DNA of 64,000 nucleotides. It comes from Mesostigma viride. Taxonomy: Eukaryota; Streptophyta; Mesostigmatophyceae; Mesostigmatales; Mesostigmataceae. The notes beneath the pieces were generated by a model. The model worked only from the letters and a program-made list of their open reading frames with translations, did not search any database and was not told the DNA's origin. A program made the position numbers and the translations under genes. Every line of letters starts with the position of its first letter. Position 1 is the stretch's first letter. The stretch spans positions 3,048,420-3,112,419 of the forward strand of contig RPFO01000076.1 of assembly GCA_009746045.1 (NCBI GenBank). Reading direction: 5' to 3'. Shown piece after piece: positions 9,559 to 19,595 of the stretch.

Positions 9559-10735
9559 AACCTCCGATACCATGTTTGAATTGGGAGAGGAAACTAATGG
9601 GTTTTACACAATGCCTTGTGCTTGGCCTTGCTACCCACACACCTTGCAGGTGCTGAAAGAAAGAGAGGTTGAAGACAATTTACGTGGAAGAATAAATGGC
9701 TTTATTAGAATATAATAGTTGGAGAAGAGCTTGAATGGAGGTTGAATGGAGGTTGAATGGAGGTTAAATGGAGGTTGAATGGAGGTTAAATGGAGGTACC
9801 TGCCCTTAGGGGGCAGTTTCCTTTTATACCTTTTAGGCTAGGAAGGATGACATCAGCAATGACATCATCACAGAAGCTTGTAGAAACATCCTAGCATATT
9901 CCTAGCATATTCCCAGCATATTCCAGGAATATTCCTGGCATATTCTTAGAACATTCCTAGAACATTCTAGACATGATCCAATTTGAGCTGGCATAATAGC
10001 TAGATGCCAAGTGTCTACGTAATAATGTGCCACATAACATGATTAATAAAGTGACACATCTCTTCTCCTTGGAGTGACAAGTGCCATACAATGAGTCTAC
10101 CCACTTGTCATCATGTAAGTCATAACATGTGTCATCATGAGCTTTCAACACTTGTCAGCTCATGGACCAAACACTTGTCCAATAGGCCATAGCACCACTT
10201 GTCAATCAAATACGTGATGCCACTAGGCTGACTCAGGGTACAAGTCATCCATGTCCAAGAATAGGACTATGGCACATGAATATTGATCAGCTCATTGAGT
10301 CCAATCCATCTAGCTCATCATAGCTATCAAATTCCCAGTCCATATGGAATAAATCCAACAAGAAATAAATCAGGCTGGGATATATTGTGGCCAGGTGGAT
10401 ATAATATCCCTAACAATTACCTCCGGTCTGCACCTAATTTCCCCAGCTTGGGGTCTTTGGTGGGCCGGGTGCCGTGACAGGTGCTCATCTGTCGCTCGGT
10501 CGGCCCAGTGCGCGAGCTGGTGCTCCGTACCTGGGGATGCTTGCACCCCGGGTTGGAGCCGGATGGCTGGCACTGGCGACCCATGTCTCGGTCCGCGGCC
10601 TGAGGCTTTTTTTTCGGAACTTGCTGCTGGCCAGCAAACTTTGCAATTGCCTTCCGCCGAGGGGGGGGGGTTGGGGCTGGGGACGGCGATGGGAAAAGCG
10701 CCTAAGCTAGAAATTTTTTCCCCACGCATAGAAAC
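9559..10735. other. Gene-free flank with short tandem repeats
   Basis: No ORF with recognisable similarity. It holds six copies of an 11 bp unit (TTGAATGGAGG and close variants) at 9731-9796. At 9893-9970 lies a run of degenerate CCTAGCATATT/AGAACATTCC units. An eight-T run and a G10 run flank 10605-10670. I see nothing else. Confidence 0.6.
9731..9796 (+). repeat. 11 bp tandem repeat, six units
   Basis: Units read TTGAATGGAGG or TTAAATGGAGG head to tail, with only the third base varying. Confidence 0.9.
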
Positions 10736-10928
10736 CACTAGGAAGTCGGGTTCTGAGATTTTTCTCAGGAATCCTGAGATTTCCTGATTTTTTTCTCAGG
10801 ATTCCTGATATTTTTCTCAGGATTCCTCTCCTGATTTTTTTCTCAAAAAATGCTGAGACATCCTGAGAAAACCTGAGATTTTCTCAGGATTCCTGAGATT
10901 ATATCAGGACTTTCTCCTGATGTCTATT
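10736..10928. repeat. Left cluster of CTCAGG/CCTGAG inverted repeats
   Basis: Dense copies of TTTTTCTCAGGATTCCTGA-type palindromic units run up to the left edge of the piggyBac-like element. A related cluster in mainly opposite orientation lies on its right (13495-13690). The segment starts at a CACTA sequence (10736). Short repeated motifs in both orientations are typical of CACTA subterminal regions, so this may be the 3' terminus of the CACTA element whose gene starts at 13824 on the minus strand. I could not find the matching terminus at the right, so this is a guess. Confidence 0.5.
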
Positions 10929-13494
10929 TGTCCAGAGGCCTCAATTGAGGCTTTTTGACTCAATTTAGGCCTTTTTCACCAAGACCACCTGGGGACGGTC
11001 ATTTTGGCGGGAAGGACCGGTCCTATGGGTTGCATCCGGCCCCAGTGGCGCGAATCTGGTATATGTGCTGAGCGTCCCGACCCATTGGGGTCGACAGGGG
11101 TCGACGGTTACAGAAAGATATGTGAGGTGGAAAAGTACCTATTTTTGTGGTTTTCATGCAACGAGAGCGTGCAATTTCGTGAATGTGCGGCCATGGCGTC
11201 GTACACTATAAACGACCGTGTGTCGACGTTTGCACGAAATTTCGACGAGGCAGGGGCTCTACGTGCAGACAAATGGTCCGTGCAGCTAGCCCGACGCCTC
11301 AGAGTGTCGGCAGTGGATTTACAGATTCACGGAACTGTGATAAGCGTAATTAGTGACAGTTCCGTCAAGGTGCGATGGGGCATAGATGGGGATGAGAACG
11401 TGATAGCCACCCGGCTGCTGCTCCCATATGCTGGGCCAGCGACCGGGGGAACCGAGGGGGGGGGTGTTGGGGCAGGCGCGAATGAACGGGCACTGGCTAT
11501 TTTGCATGAATCTGATGGGGAACCGGAGGATGAGGAAGAGGGGTTTTCTGACCCCGATGACTCCGATTCCGGCGATGAGCGCGCGCGCGCGCCCGCGCTC
11601 TGGGAGCGCTTATACACGATGGCCCTCCCCCCGTCTTCGTACCTCAATGGTCGACCACGCCAGCAACTGTCCGACAGGATGAGCGCTCGGCACTGTACCC
11701 AGACAACTTCAACAAGCCGCATCTCAACGGCTTTTCCAACGCAGCCACCTCCACTGCTGGCGAATATGTGCGCTTCATGGTGCCGGGAATCGATGAATTT
11801 TGTGCGAAGATGACTGCCGCCGGCCGGGAGAAGGGGTATGGTGACGAATGGACAGTGACGCCGCCAGTTTTTTGGCAATTCATCGGCATTCGGTGCCTCA
11901 TGATGGCATACCCTGCTGCCGGCGGCTTCCGCGCCTACTGAGAGCAAAGCAACGTCGTCAACTACAATTTTGGCCGCTTCATGCCCCGTCACCTTTTCGA
12001 GAAGCTGTCCTGGACTTTTTCGTTTCCTGCACATGATGTGGGCGCCGAGAGCGACCTTTTTGCCGGCGTGAGAAGGTGGTATGAACCTGTCAATGCCCAC
12101 CTGGCGGAGCGCATTACCCCTGGCACGGTTTTCGTGTGCGACGAGTCCATGATCACCTGGCAGTGGGCAAGGGCATGCCTGGGCTGATGGTGGTGGCCCG
12201 CAAGCCCAAGCCCATCGGCCGTGAGTTGAAGACGGTGGCGGATGGCTGCTCCAAGATGCTCCTGGGCATGGAGATGCAGGAGGGCAAGGAGCACATGAGG
12301 GACAAGGAGTACAATGCAGAATGGGGCAACTCTACCGGCGTGGTGCTTCGCTTTGTCAGGTCCCTCTTCGGCACGGGCCGGGTGGTCATCGCTGACTCGT
12401 GGTTCGGCAGCGTGAAGACGGCGGTGGCGCTGAGGGAGCACGGCCTGTATGGCGTGCTGAACGTGAAGACTGGGCACCGCAACTTCCCCAAGGATGCCCT
12501 CTTCGCTGGGCTGAAGAACCGCGGGGACCACGTGGCCTACACAGCGACGGCCGAGCAGCCTGTCCGATGGCACGGACATGAACCTGTTTGCATGCGGCCA
12601 TCAGTCCAAGCTGCCCCTGCTCTTGGTGGCATCCTGCTCCACCACCCTGGCCGGGAAGCCCCGTGTGAGGTGAAGAACTGGACCACCACAGATGGTGTGC
12701 TGCACAACATCACCACCCCGCAGCCCAAGGTGGCGGAGCTGTATCGCACCTACATGGGGATGATTGACCACCACAATGCCCTGCGCCAGGGTGGGGTCGC
12801 CATGTCCGACATCTGGGGTACCAATTAAGGACCCAGTTGTACGCGAGATTAGCGAGTCTCTGTCAATGCTGATCACCAATGGCTTCTTTGCCATGCGCCA
12901 GTTTGTCCCCGGCTTCACCAAGTCGTACCGGGACTACCTCGTGGAGGCAGGGCTGGACCTGGTGAATAACGAGCGCTTGAGGGAGGCCAGGGCCACTATG
13001 GCCACTCTCGAGCTTGACCGCGAGGACCCCGATGGCCACACACTCCAAAAACTGGACTGTCAAAGTGGGTGCAGCCAGTGTGAGTTCAAGGCAGGGTTTT
13101 ACTGTGTGCAGTGCTCCGCGGCCGGCCCCCGCCGTGTGACCGTGTGTGCACCCTCCGGCAAGCATGCCAGGGCCTGCTATGCTGACCATGCACGTGGCGG
13201 GCAAGCCTAGCAAGGCCCGCAAGTCACGTTAAATGCATAGGGAACTCGGTTATAGTGCCTTTTTCATGCATGTGTACATGGGCATGTTGTGCTTATGGTG
13301 CCGCCGCAGCGACACCCTGTTTTATGAGGTCATAATTTAATAGGTATTGGGCCTATATGACTGATGTTAAGTGCTGGGAACCCCAAAATAATCATAATAA
13401 TGCATGGCCTGTGCCCATATTTGGAATAAAGTTTGTTTTGCTATATGCAATTATCAATATAAAAAAGGCCTCAATTGAGGCCTTTTCCTGGACA
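10929..13494 (+). mobile_element. piggyBac-like DNA transposon (2.57 kb), inactivated
   Basis: Both ends read TGTCCAG followed, directly or after a few bases, by the palindrome AGGCCTCAATTGAGGC(C); the right end is the inverse. The interior carries a piggyBac-type DDE transposase with frameshifts. No TTAA lies directly at the TGTCCAG edges, so the true ends may be further out or the target preference differs. A shorter copy with the same ends and N-terminal region lies at 51839-53585. Confidence 0.75.
11193..13210 (+). pseudogene. piggyBac-like transposase, frameshifted
   Basis: ATG 11193 (MASYTINDRVSTF) opens an N-terminal region with an acidic Glu/Asp/Ser segment near residue 120, as in many piggyBac proteins. 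Frame changes fall near 11685 and 12170, an in-frame TGA lies at about 11939, and further changes fall near 12595-12610 and 12820. The DDE_Tnp_1_7 signature is otherwise plain: FVCDESMITW (about 12135) with the first Asp, RVVIADSWFGSVKTA (about 12380) with the second, and MGMIDHHNALRQG (about 12757) with the third. The C-terminus (about 13055-13200) is Cys/His-rich (CSQC...CVQC...H...CYADH), matching the zinc-binding tail of the family. The transposase cuts and pastes the element; this copy cannot make a complete protein. Confidence 0.85.
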
Positions 13495-13823
13495 TTGGGA
13501 CACTGAGAATCTTGAGAAGTGCCTGAGATGCGTCTCGCCAAACACTGAGAAACACTGAGAATCCTGAGAAAATCCTGAGATCCTGAGAAAAATGTCGGAA
13601 CAACACAAAAAATCTCAAGATCTTGAGAAAACCCGCTGAATCAGAAAAAAATCAGGAAAATCAGGACACTGAGCATGACACTTGAGAACTCTCAAGTGCA
13701 TGAAGACAGGACACTTATGCATTATATGTGGATGCAGAAATGATGCAGTTGACACACATGTTCATTGGAAATAAAGAAATATAATAGTGTGACAAGCAGA
13801 CAACAAGTTACATCAATCCATCA
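13211..13823. other. Non-coding: piggyBac 3' end, CTGAG repeat cluster, CACTA 3' untranslated region
   Basis: 13211-13494 is the tail of the piggyBac-like element, ending at the inverted palindrome. 13495-13690 is a cluster of CTGAGAA/CCTGAGAAAA units, the counterpart of the cluster left of the element. The remainder up to 13823 is AT-rich and would be the 3' UTR of the minus-strand CACTA gene. Confidence 0.6.
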
Positions 13824-15045
13824 TTACCAGGAATATAATCCATCCCACTCCTCATCAGTGTATGCAGCACTGTCAGAGTCCGCATAATTTACTACCACAC
13901 GTTGCCTCTCACTTCTCCTTTGTGTGGGAATGCATGCCTCACCGTTGCTGCTCAGCGACAAATCACTAGCTATGTCATCAGGGCTTGATGCGCTGCCACT
14001 AGCCGCTGCCATGGACTTGCCAGCAATGCTCTTGCCACGCGAGCGGTTTGGTGCAGCGGCTGTGTGTGTTTCTACCAATGTGTCCGCAGTGCGCTTGCCA
14101 CGCGAGCGGCTTGGTGCAGCGGCTGTGTGTGTGTTTCTACCAATGTGTCCGCAGTGCGCTTGCCACGCGAGCGGCTTGGTGCAGTGGTTGCTTCTGGTTC
14201 TACCAATGTGCCAACAGTGCGCTTGCCACGTGATCGAGCGACTTGGTGCAGTGGTTGCTTGTGGCTCTACCAATGTGCCAACAGTGCGCTTGCCACGTGA
14301 GCGATTAGGTGCAGTGGTTGCTTGTGGCTCTGCAGCCGTGCGTGCAGTGGTTGCTTGTGGATCTATGGGTGCAGTGCGATTACCTTGTGAACGACCTCGT
14401 GTTGTCATGTCTCTTCGCTTAACACAAAGTGTCACCTTGCGCTGCAGGTTCATATCAGCATACACGTCTGTGGTTCTCAGCTGAGCACCCGCAGCACGGG
14501 ACAATACATGCTGGGCTGCACTACACGTTTCCTTTACCATCTGCCATGGCAATTTACAGTGCACGATGGCTATCTCAGGTGCATACTCTGGATCAACTAC
14601 AAAACCAACTGAACATACACTCCCGGGAAGGACTAAAGCATCCTGCTTGGGCGCTCGCTCCCCTAAAGGTATAAGCGTCAATCCCTCTAAAGGGAGCTCT
14701 TTCACAGAACCGACATCAAACAAAGCGACCTTTAAAAGAACTTGCCTACTCCATCCTTCCGTCGGGGCACGGAGGAAACTATGCAGAATGTGTGTGATGC
14801 GGCCATACCTAACCCCCTCTTTACCATAAACCATTACTCCAGAGTTGCGATGGCGAACAGTTTGTCGAAGGTCGGCGACTGCAGTTCGGTAATTGCTGCC
14901 ATTGATGTGGATTGAGTCATGCTCGTCACAAGCAGGCTCCATGCCACACACCGCCGCCGTAATCATCGTGGGGAGGCGTGGCTCCTGGTTTTGCGTGATC
15001 CACTGCTTAAGCCACACCAGGTTGCCAACGTGAATGAGCCGACGC
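13824..15045 (-). CDS. CACTA transposase terminal exon (DUF4216-like segment and repetitive basic tail)
   Basis: The exon starts after a TTGCAG acceptor (CTGCA at 15046-15050 on the plus strand) and runs to the stop at 13824. Early residues include a YGRITHIL...QVLLKVALFDVGSV segment, resembling the YYG...VVLFKCDWFD pattern of the C-terminal DUF4216 region in plant CACTA transposases. The last third is built of repeats of the type RSRGKRT-x-GTLVE-x-QATTAP, encoded by a 60-66 bp minisatellite (14030-14390), giving a basic tail that might bind DNA. The end is acidic (YADSDSAAYTDEEWDGL). The frame is open throughout, though two repeat units look frame-shifted relative to the others. Confidence 0.65.
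14030..14390 (-). repeat. Coding minisatellite in the CACTA terminal exon
   Basis: About five copies of a unit of roughly 60-66 bp, each containing TGCGCTTGCCACGCGAGCG or a variant on the plus strand, encode a Arg/Lys-rich peptide repeat on the minus strand. Copies differ by point changes and small indels. Confidence 0.8.
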
Positions 15046-15397
15046 CTGCAAGTGACAACATAGGCGAATAACGTACATCACATTGCAAAATCAATTAAAC
15101 ATACAATTAAACATAGTTGTCCCACTTCATACAATTATCAACATAGTGAAAAAAACATCTTCATCATTGCATGCACCACCAGATATTGCGTGTAGACAAG
15201 GACACAAGAATGTCACTGTGAAATCTAAAAAATCAACCACATTAAGCACGAGTAAGCAATTCAGAAGAATGCAGGAAACATATGATAATCCTATGTACAT
15301 GCGTTGCAAGATTACACCCTCCTTTTGGCTGAACTGAATTAAAATTGCCAATGCGGAGGGTGTACGACTGTAGCATCGGTTTCTACAAGAAACTCAC

Positions 15398-15585
15398 CAG
15401 AATTCAATTCCATATCCGGGCTCGTATGTTGCATGCTGAAGTGCAAAGTCAAGCATCAGTTGTAAGGCCTCAAGCTTCTCGACCTCAGAGAGAGTATATG
15501 CTTGTTGACGAAAGCGCTTGCTCGGCAGAATACACTTGGACGGATCAGTTTCCAGAATGTCCCACACAGATGGGAAGCCTTGACC
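15398..15585 (-). CDS. CACTA transposase exon
   Basis: Bounded by a T-run/CAG acceptor at 15586-15600 and a GTGAGT donor (15392-15397) on the minus strand. It encodes a helical segment beginning GQGFPSVWDILETDPSKC and ending EPGYGIEFW. I recognise no domain. It lies between the DUF4218-like exon and the terminal exon, with flanking introns of 147 and 352 bp. Confidence 0.65.
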
Positions 15586-15732
15586 CTGAAAAAAAAAAAC
15601 ACATGAACCAAATAGAAAAAAAAAGAACGTAAGTACATGTTTTGCATACACTTAACCTGCTAGAAACACTCGCTGAAACATGGGAAATGTGCATGCAGCC
15701 AAGCAAACACAAAGTTTGTTTAAAAAACTTAC

Positions 15733-16253
15733 CCACACAGTCTGGCGCGTGAAGTAGCTCAGGATGTTCAATGCCTCGAAGTCCATGAAGAAGTTCCCCA
15801 TGGAGCATTCCACGTTCTTGTTTGACAACGGGCCAGAAGTAATCACCGCCATTTGGCGCTCCCCCCAAGTCATGCTCCGGCCATCAGGAAGGCCAGCATA
15901 CCGGATCTGTTCCGCCAAGTGAGATGCAGCATGGACTGATCTTGACATTTCTGACGCTGGCATAACACACTCTAATGCTACCACCGCACGCACCATCATT
16001 TCGCCCACTTCAACTAACTGCGATTGAGTGAGGCACCTTGCTGAAAATACACAATTAAAGGCCACAGACAGCTGGACAAATGCCGCGCGGGCATCCGGAT
16101 GCAAACGATTGCGCAACACGACCGGCAACAACAAGCACATGTACTTGTTTTTGTCACTTGTTTTCATCGTTTCATCGCTTTTCCCGTCAGCGGCTAGTCC
16201 GTGGTATCGCCCAGGCACATAGTCCGGGAGGCGGTCGAACGCCTTTTCCACAT
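15733..16253 (-). CDS. CACTA transposase exon with DUF4218-like domain
   Basis: The acceptor is GAATGCAG (16254-16261) and the donor GTAAGT (15727-15732). The protein runs DVEKAFDRLPDY, then LLPVVLRNRLHPDARAAF, then FNCVFSARCLTQSQLVEV, then HAASHLAEQIRYAGLP. This matches the DUF4218 pattern found beside Transposase_21 in CACTA elements (LPVALR..L....R..I..L..FF..I, L..L...V......E..FPPSFFD.M.HLLVHL..E...GGP). The helper role of this region in transposition is not known in detail. The frame is intact. Confidence 0.75.
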
Positions 16254-16643
16254 CTGCATTCAACAGAAACATGGTATGATACACAGATGTAAACGATCAC
16301 ATTGACAATTTGATTAGAAAATTATGTCAGAGGCGAATTCTCAGAGTGGCCAAACACTGTCAGCCCAAATGCTCCGGCAAATCCTGACACTAACCCCATA
16401 AATAGTTATTGAAAAAATGAAAGCAAGTCTTACAAGCAACATGTTTACCCTAACAAGGGCACTTGGTTTGATGTGGTACACAGAAATCTCTAATGACAGT
16501 GGACTACGTCATGGGATCTATGGACCAACACAGCAATTAAGCAATCTTGGCAGATGACAACATGAAACACTTTATATAAAATACCAACAAATAACATCCA
16601 AACCAATTCCAATAAAAAAGCATATACACATCCACAGACATAC

Positions 16644-16830
16644 CACGGGTGGCCGCTTTCTCCTCCGACGTGAGTTGACATCATTGGTGGTTGTCGAGAG
16701 TTTTTTTTAATGCTTATTGTCCGGACACCGTTCTTCGCCACTTTCTCCACCTCTTCCGTGGTAACCCAGAGCTCCTGATTAAGGCCCAGTTGTTGCAGCC
16801 TTGCTCGAACAGCAGGGGTATGAGCTTTCC
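16644..16830 (-). CDS. CACTA transposase exon (end of Transposase_21 core)
   Basis: The acceptor is TTATGTGCAG (from 16831) and the donor GTATGT (16638-16643). It begins with GKAHTPAVRARLQQLGL, corresponding to the GKTKD...AR.DL..MGIR.EL stretch that follows the catalytic core in tnp2 proteins. A 390 bp intron separates it from the DUF4218-like exon. Confidence 0.7.
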
Positions 16831-16991
16831 CTGCACATAATAAAAAAGGCCACAAAGGACAACACAATATCAACGAAACGCACAATCAATAATCAATCAA
16901 CAAGTATGTAACAAAAATTTGTCCCTTGCATATGACAAAGTTTACAAACTGCACACTAGAAAAAAAAAGAACACTGTCGCGTGCTACTTAC

Positions 16992-17340
16992 CGCTGGTGC
17001 AGTTGACTATCCGGAGCAGGCAGTTGGGGCCAAGGTGAAACTCATCCACCAGATGTCGAATTAACAGCTTGGTCCAGTACGGCAGCTTGCCGAATATTTC
17101 AGGTTGCACCCCCAACTCTTCCCGACAATATTTCAGGTACCCATCATAATCCATTTCTGGAGGGGCAGCTCCAGTTCCGGATGGTCGCGCAGGGTCACCT
17201 TCCTTCAAAAGCGTAGAGTGCCCTAAGTACACAAGCTTCCCATCGGAAAAAAAAGTTGCTTCCCATTCTGGCCCATGTAACATGCAGCCGCAGTATCCAG
17301 CATCTGGGATGTTTAGTGACTTTGCAAAAGCTGGGTAGTC
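16992..17340 (-). CDS. CACTA transposase core exon, 3' part (left of element A)
   Basis: It carries HDYPAFAKSLNI, the Cys pair YCGCMLHG, GKLVYLGHSTLL and PYWTKLLIRHLVDEFHLGPN. These correspond to the tnp2 motifs NDFPAYG.LSGW, C..C, YMGHRRFLP and PYW..LLLRH.LDVMH.EKN. The donor is GTAAGT at 16986-16991. The exon's upstream continuation was cut off by element A at the GTGGA target site. Confidence 0.8.
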
Positions 17341-17345
17341 GTGGA
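17341..17345 (+). repeat. Target-site duplication of element A, left copy (GTGGA)
   Basis: GTGGA here and at 34269-34273 brackets element A exactly. Removing the element and one copy restores an unbroken CACTA coding phrase (...VWVIHDYPAF). Confidence 0.9.
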
Positions 17346-17999
17346 AGTTAGCATATTGGGGCACCAATGTGCTAGATGGATGCAGGTTGAGGAGACCTTT
17401 CCAACGCCGTGTCAACCGCCTAGAACAGACAAGGGACTAGAAAGATATCAGGTCCCGAAGTACTGCCGACCGGTGGGCGAGGGCGGTGCACTCTCAGGGC
17501 ATAGTGGACAGGACACGTGGCAGGCCGTGCCTGCACAGGCTTAGCCTGAACTCTCACGTGACTGGGACACAGTGTACTGAGGGCTCAACGGTCCTGTGGC
17601 TGGTAGAAGCCAGTAGCCAGCCAGCAGGTCTGCAAGGATGTAAGTCCATGCAGGACTGTGGCAGGTCCTGTGCTGTCCTAGACACAGGATAGCCAGAGAT
17701 TCCTGTATGCTGCCTGCAACAAGGATGCAGGGCAGCGATACGAGGCTCTGGCAATGTAGCGTTGCCCAGCGTTGCTCATGACCGAGGAACAAGGATGGAA
17801 CGAGGTTGCATATAGCTCGAGGCTCAACGAGGCAACGAGCGTCTTCACACACGAACCTTGGTCGTCACGACGAGTGGCGAGCCTATCGAGGGTCGTAGGC
17901 CTGGTGTGAGGATAAAGGTTGCTAGCCAGCAGCCTAGGGTCATTCCAGCCGGCAAGGACCAGGAGCTCACAAGCTCTGCTGACGTGTTGCTGCGCAAAT
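17346..17999 (+). repeat. 5' LTR of element A (654 bp)
   Basis: It matches 33615-34268 at nearly every position and has the same length. It starts AGTTAGC and ends CAAAT, not TG...CA. The boundary is fixed by the GTGGA duplication. Confidence 0.9.
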
Positions 18000-18024
18000 C
18001 GTACTATTGCTTCCAAGCGCTTTC

Positions 18025-19093
18025 ATGTCTGGTTCATCGTCAAGCAGCCACGGTGCTGGTGAGGCGAACGAGCAGAGAGACGCGCAAGCGTTTTTCCCCT
18101 ACCGTAACCAAGCAAACGCTCCTACATTCGTGCAAGCGGCCTACGTAGCGAGGCACTTGGCAGAAGAGGGGTGGGTGGCGGTGAGTGGGGGAGGCAGCAG
18201 GCCAGCGGCGGCGGACCCGATTATACAACGGGCTCGCGTCGTGATTTCTCCGGGTGAGACGGGGCGAGTGGCGGTGGAAGAGTTGGTGCGCATTCGTGAC
18301 GCGCTAGCTGAAACTGCTAATCGTGTGGAGGTCGCCTACCAGGGCGCCCATATCACGCTAGCCGGTCTCGACCTTGCCAGGGAGGCGCTTAGCCAGATCG
18401 TGGCAACAGCGCTCGGCAGCACCAGACTGTTCAACCACTGTGTGGCGACAGCAGTGCTAGGAGAGGGGGTACCAGACGCCGACATAATCCGGAACGCCCG
18501 AGCTCGCGAGGCGGTGAATCCTTGGAGCACGGCGGAGGTATTTGCTCAGACCATTGAGAATCTTGTTGCTGTCCTTTTGCAAGAGTCGAGAGGGTACGCA
18601 GACAGGTTCTATATTACCACGCAGCCTTTCGGAGTGTACTCCAGGCTTGATACACCGAGGCCGGAAACCACCACTGCGTGGGGTCCGGAGGTGGAGATTG
18701 TCACGGGGGTCGAGAAGACGCCTGAAGACGTCCATTTTGAGTGGACTGACAAGCCAGAGGGCTCCGTCAAGCGCTCGGCCCAGCAGATAAACGAGGGCGA
18801 CGGCACTACAGAAACCTACGAGGAGAGGCAGAGAGCTGATCTGCATATCCCTCGTGAGGTGACTCACGAGTACGATCGTTACGGCCGAGGCGAGCAGAAC
18901 GAGCTTGTCGGCGGCGGTAAGCGGTGGGTACGCGATCTTGCTTGGCATCGCAACCCAGGTGAGACACAACATCCAGTCGAACGCAAGGCAGACGGGCGAC
19001 CTGTGACCTGCGTGCTGGGAGAGTTTAACCCAAACCTCCAGATTGACGCAGAGGCAGCAGCAGCCACACCGGTTGCTGAGGGTGTTGAGCAGC
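18025..19093 (+). CDS. Element A ORF1, 5' part (interrupted by element B)
   Basis: ATG 18025 (MSGSSSSSHGAGEANE) opens 26 bp after the 5' LTR. The protein is helical through residues 60-200 (ETGRVAVEELVRIRDAL and following), then charged and hydrophilic. I recognise no family. The frame runs into element B, which inserted with a GCAGC duplication at 19089-19093. Beyond B the same frame resumes at 27615 and stops at 27682, giving a pre-insertion ORF of about 378 codons. It precedes gag, where most Copia elements have only a leader. Confidence 0.65.
19089..19093 (+). repeat. Target-site duplication of element B, left copy (GCAGC)
   Basis: GCAGC at 19089-19093 and at 27610-27614 brackets element B and lies within ORF1 of element A. 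Confidence 0.85.
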
Positions 19094-19551
19094 AGTTAGA
19101 TGAGATGCTTAGGCTGACACACGGATTTCCGGCCTGCGCGCCGCGTATTGCCTACCGCGGCTGAGCGGGACACCTCAGTACAGTACGGCAGGGTGTACGG
19201 TACTGAGGTGTCATGTGGACCGATGTGCGGTTAGTGCCAGACTGTGCCTAGACTCTAGCTCGACCCGCCAGACCCGGGTTATCCGGTTCTGGACGGGCCG
19301 AGTGTAGTTGATGCTAGTGACGTGGTCGCATGGCATTGCAGTGTACAGTTGTCCACTGGTGAGGTGCTGCAGGTAGCACCGCCATAGGCATATAGGCGTA
19401 GCACTGGGGAGTGCCGCAGCACCCGAGTTTGCCCAGACGTTCCATTCTGAGCCCTCAGCTTCCATTGCTCTCTCATTGTATTATTGATAATACAATCATC
19501 ATTCGCTCTCAGCTTCAGCAGTTGTTCGTCGTCCCTAGTCTCCATCCAACT
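19094..19551 (+). repeat. 5' LTR of element B (458 bp)
   Basis: It matches 27152-27609. The ends are AGTTAG and CCAACT. A 22 bp palindrome with a 2 bp centre lies at 19475-19496 (ATTGTATTAT/ATAATACAAT arms). Confidence 0.9.
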
Positions 19552-19595
19552 TGGACTGAAAAGTTCGTTATTTTTTTTTCGACAAGCAAAAAAAT

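Noticed and set aside
10736-10740. CACTA motif as the proven 3' terminus of the CACTA element
   Set aside because: Position and adjacent short repeats fit, but no matching inverted terminus or 3 bp duplication was found near 50156-51838, so it stays a candidate only.
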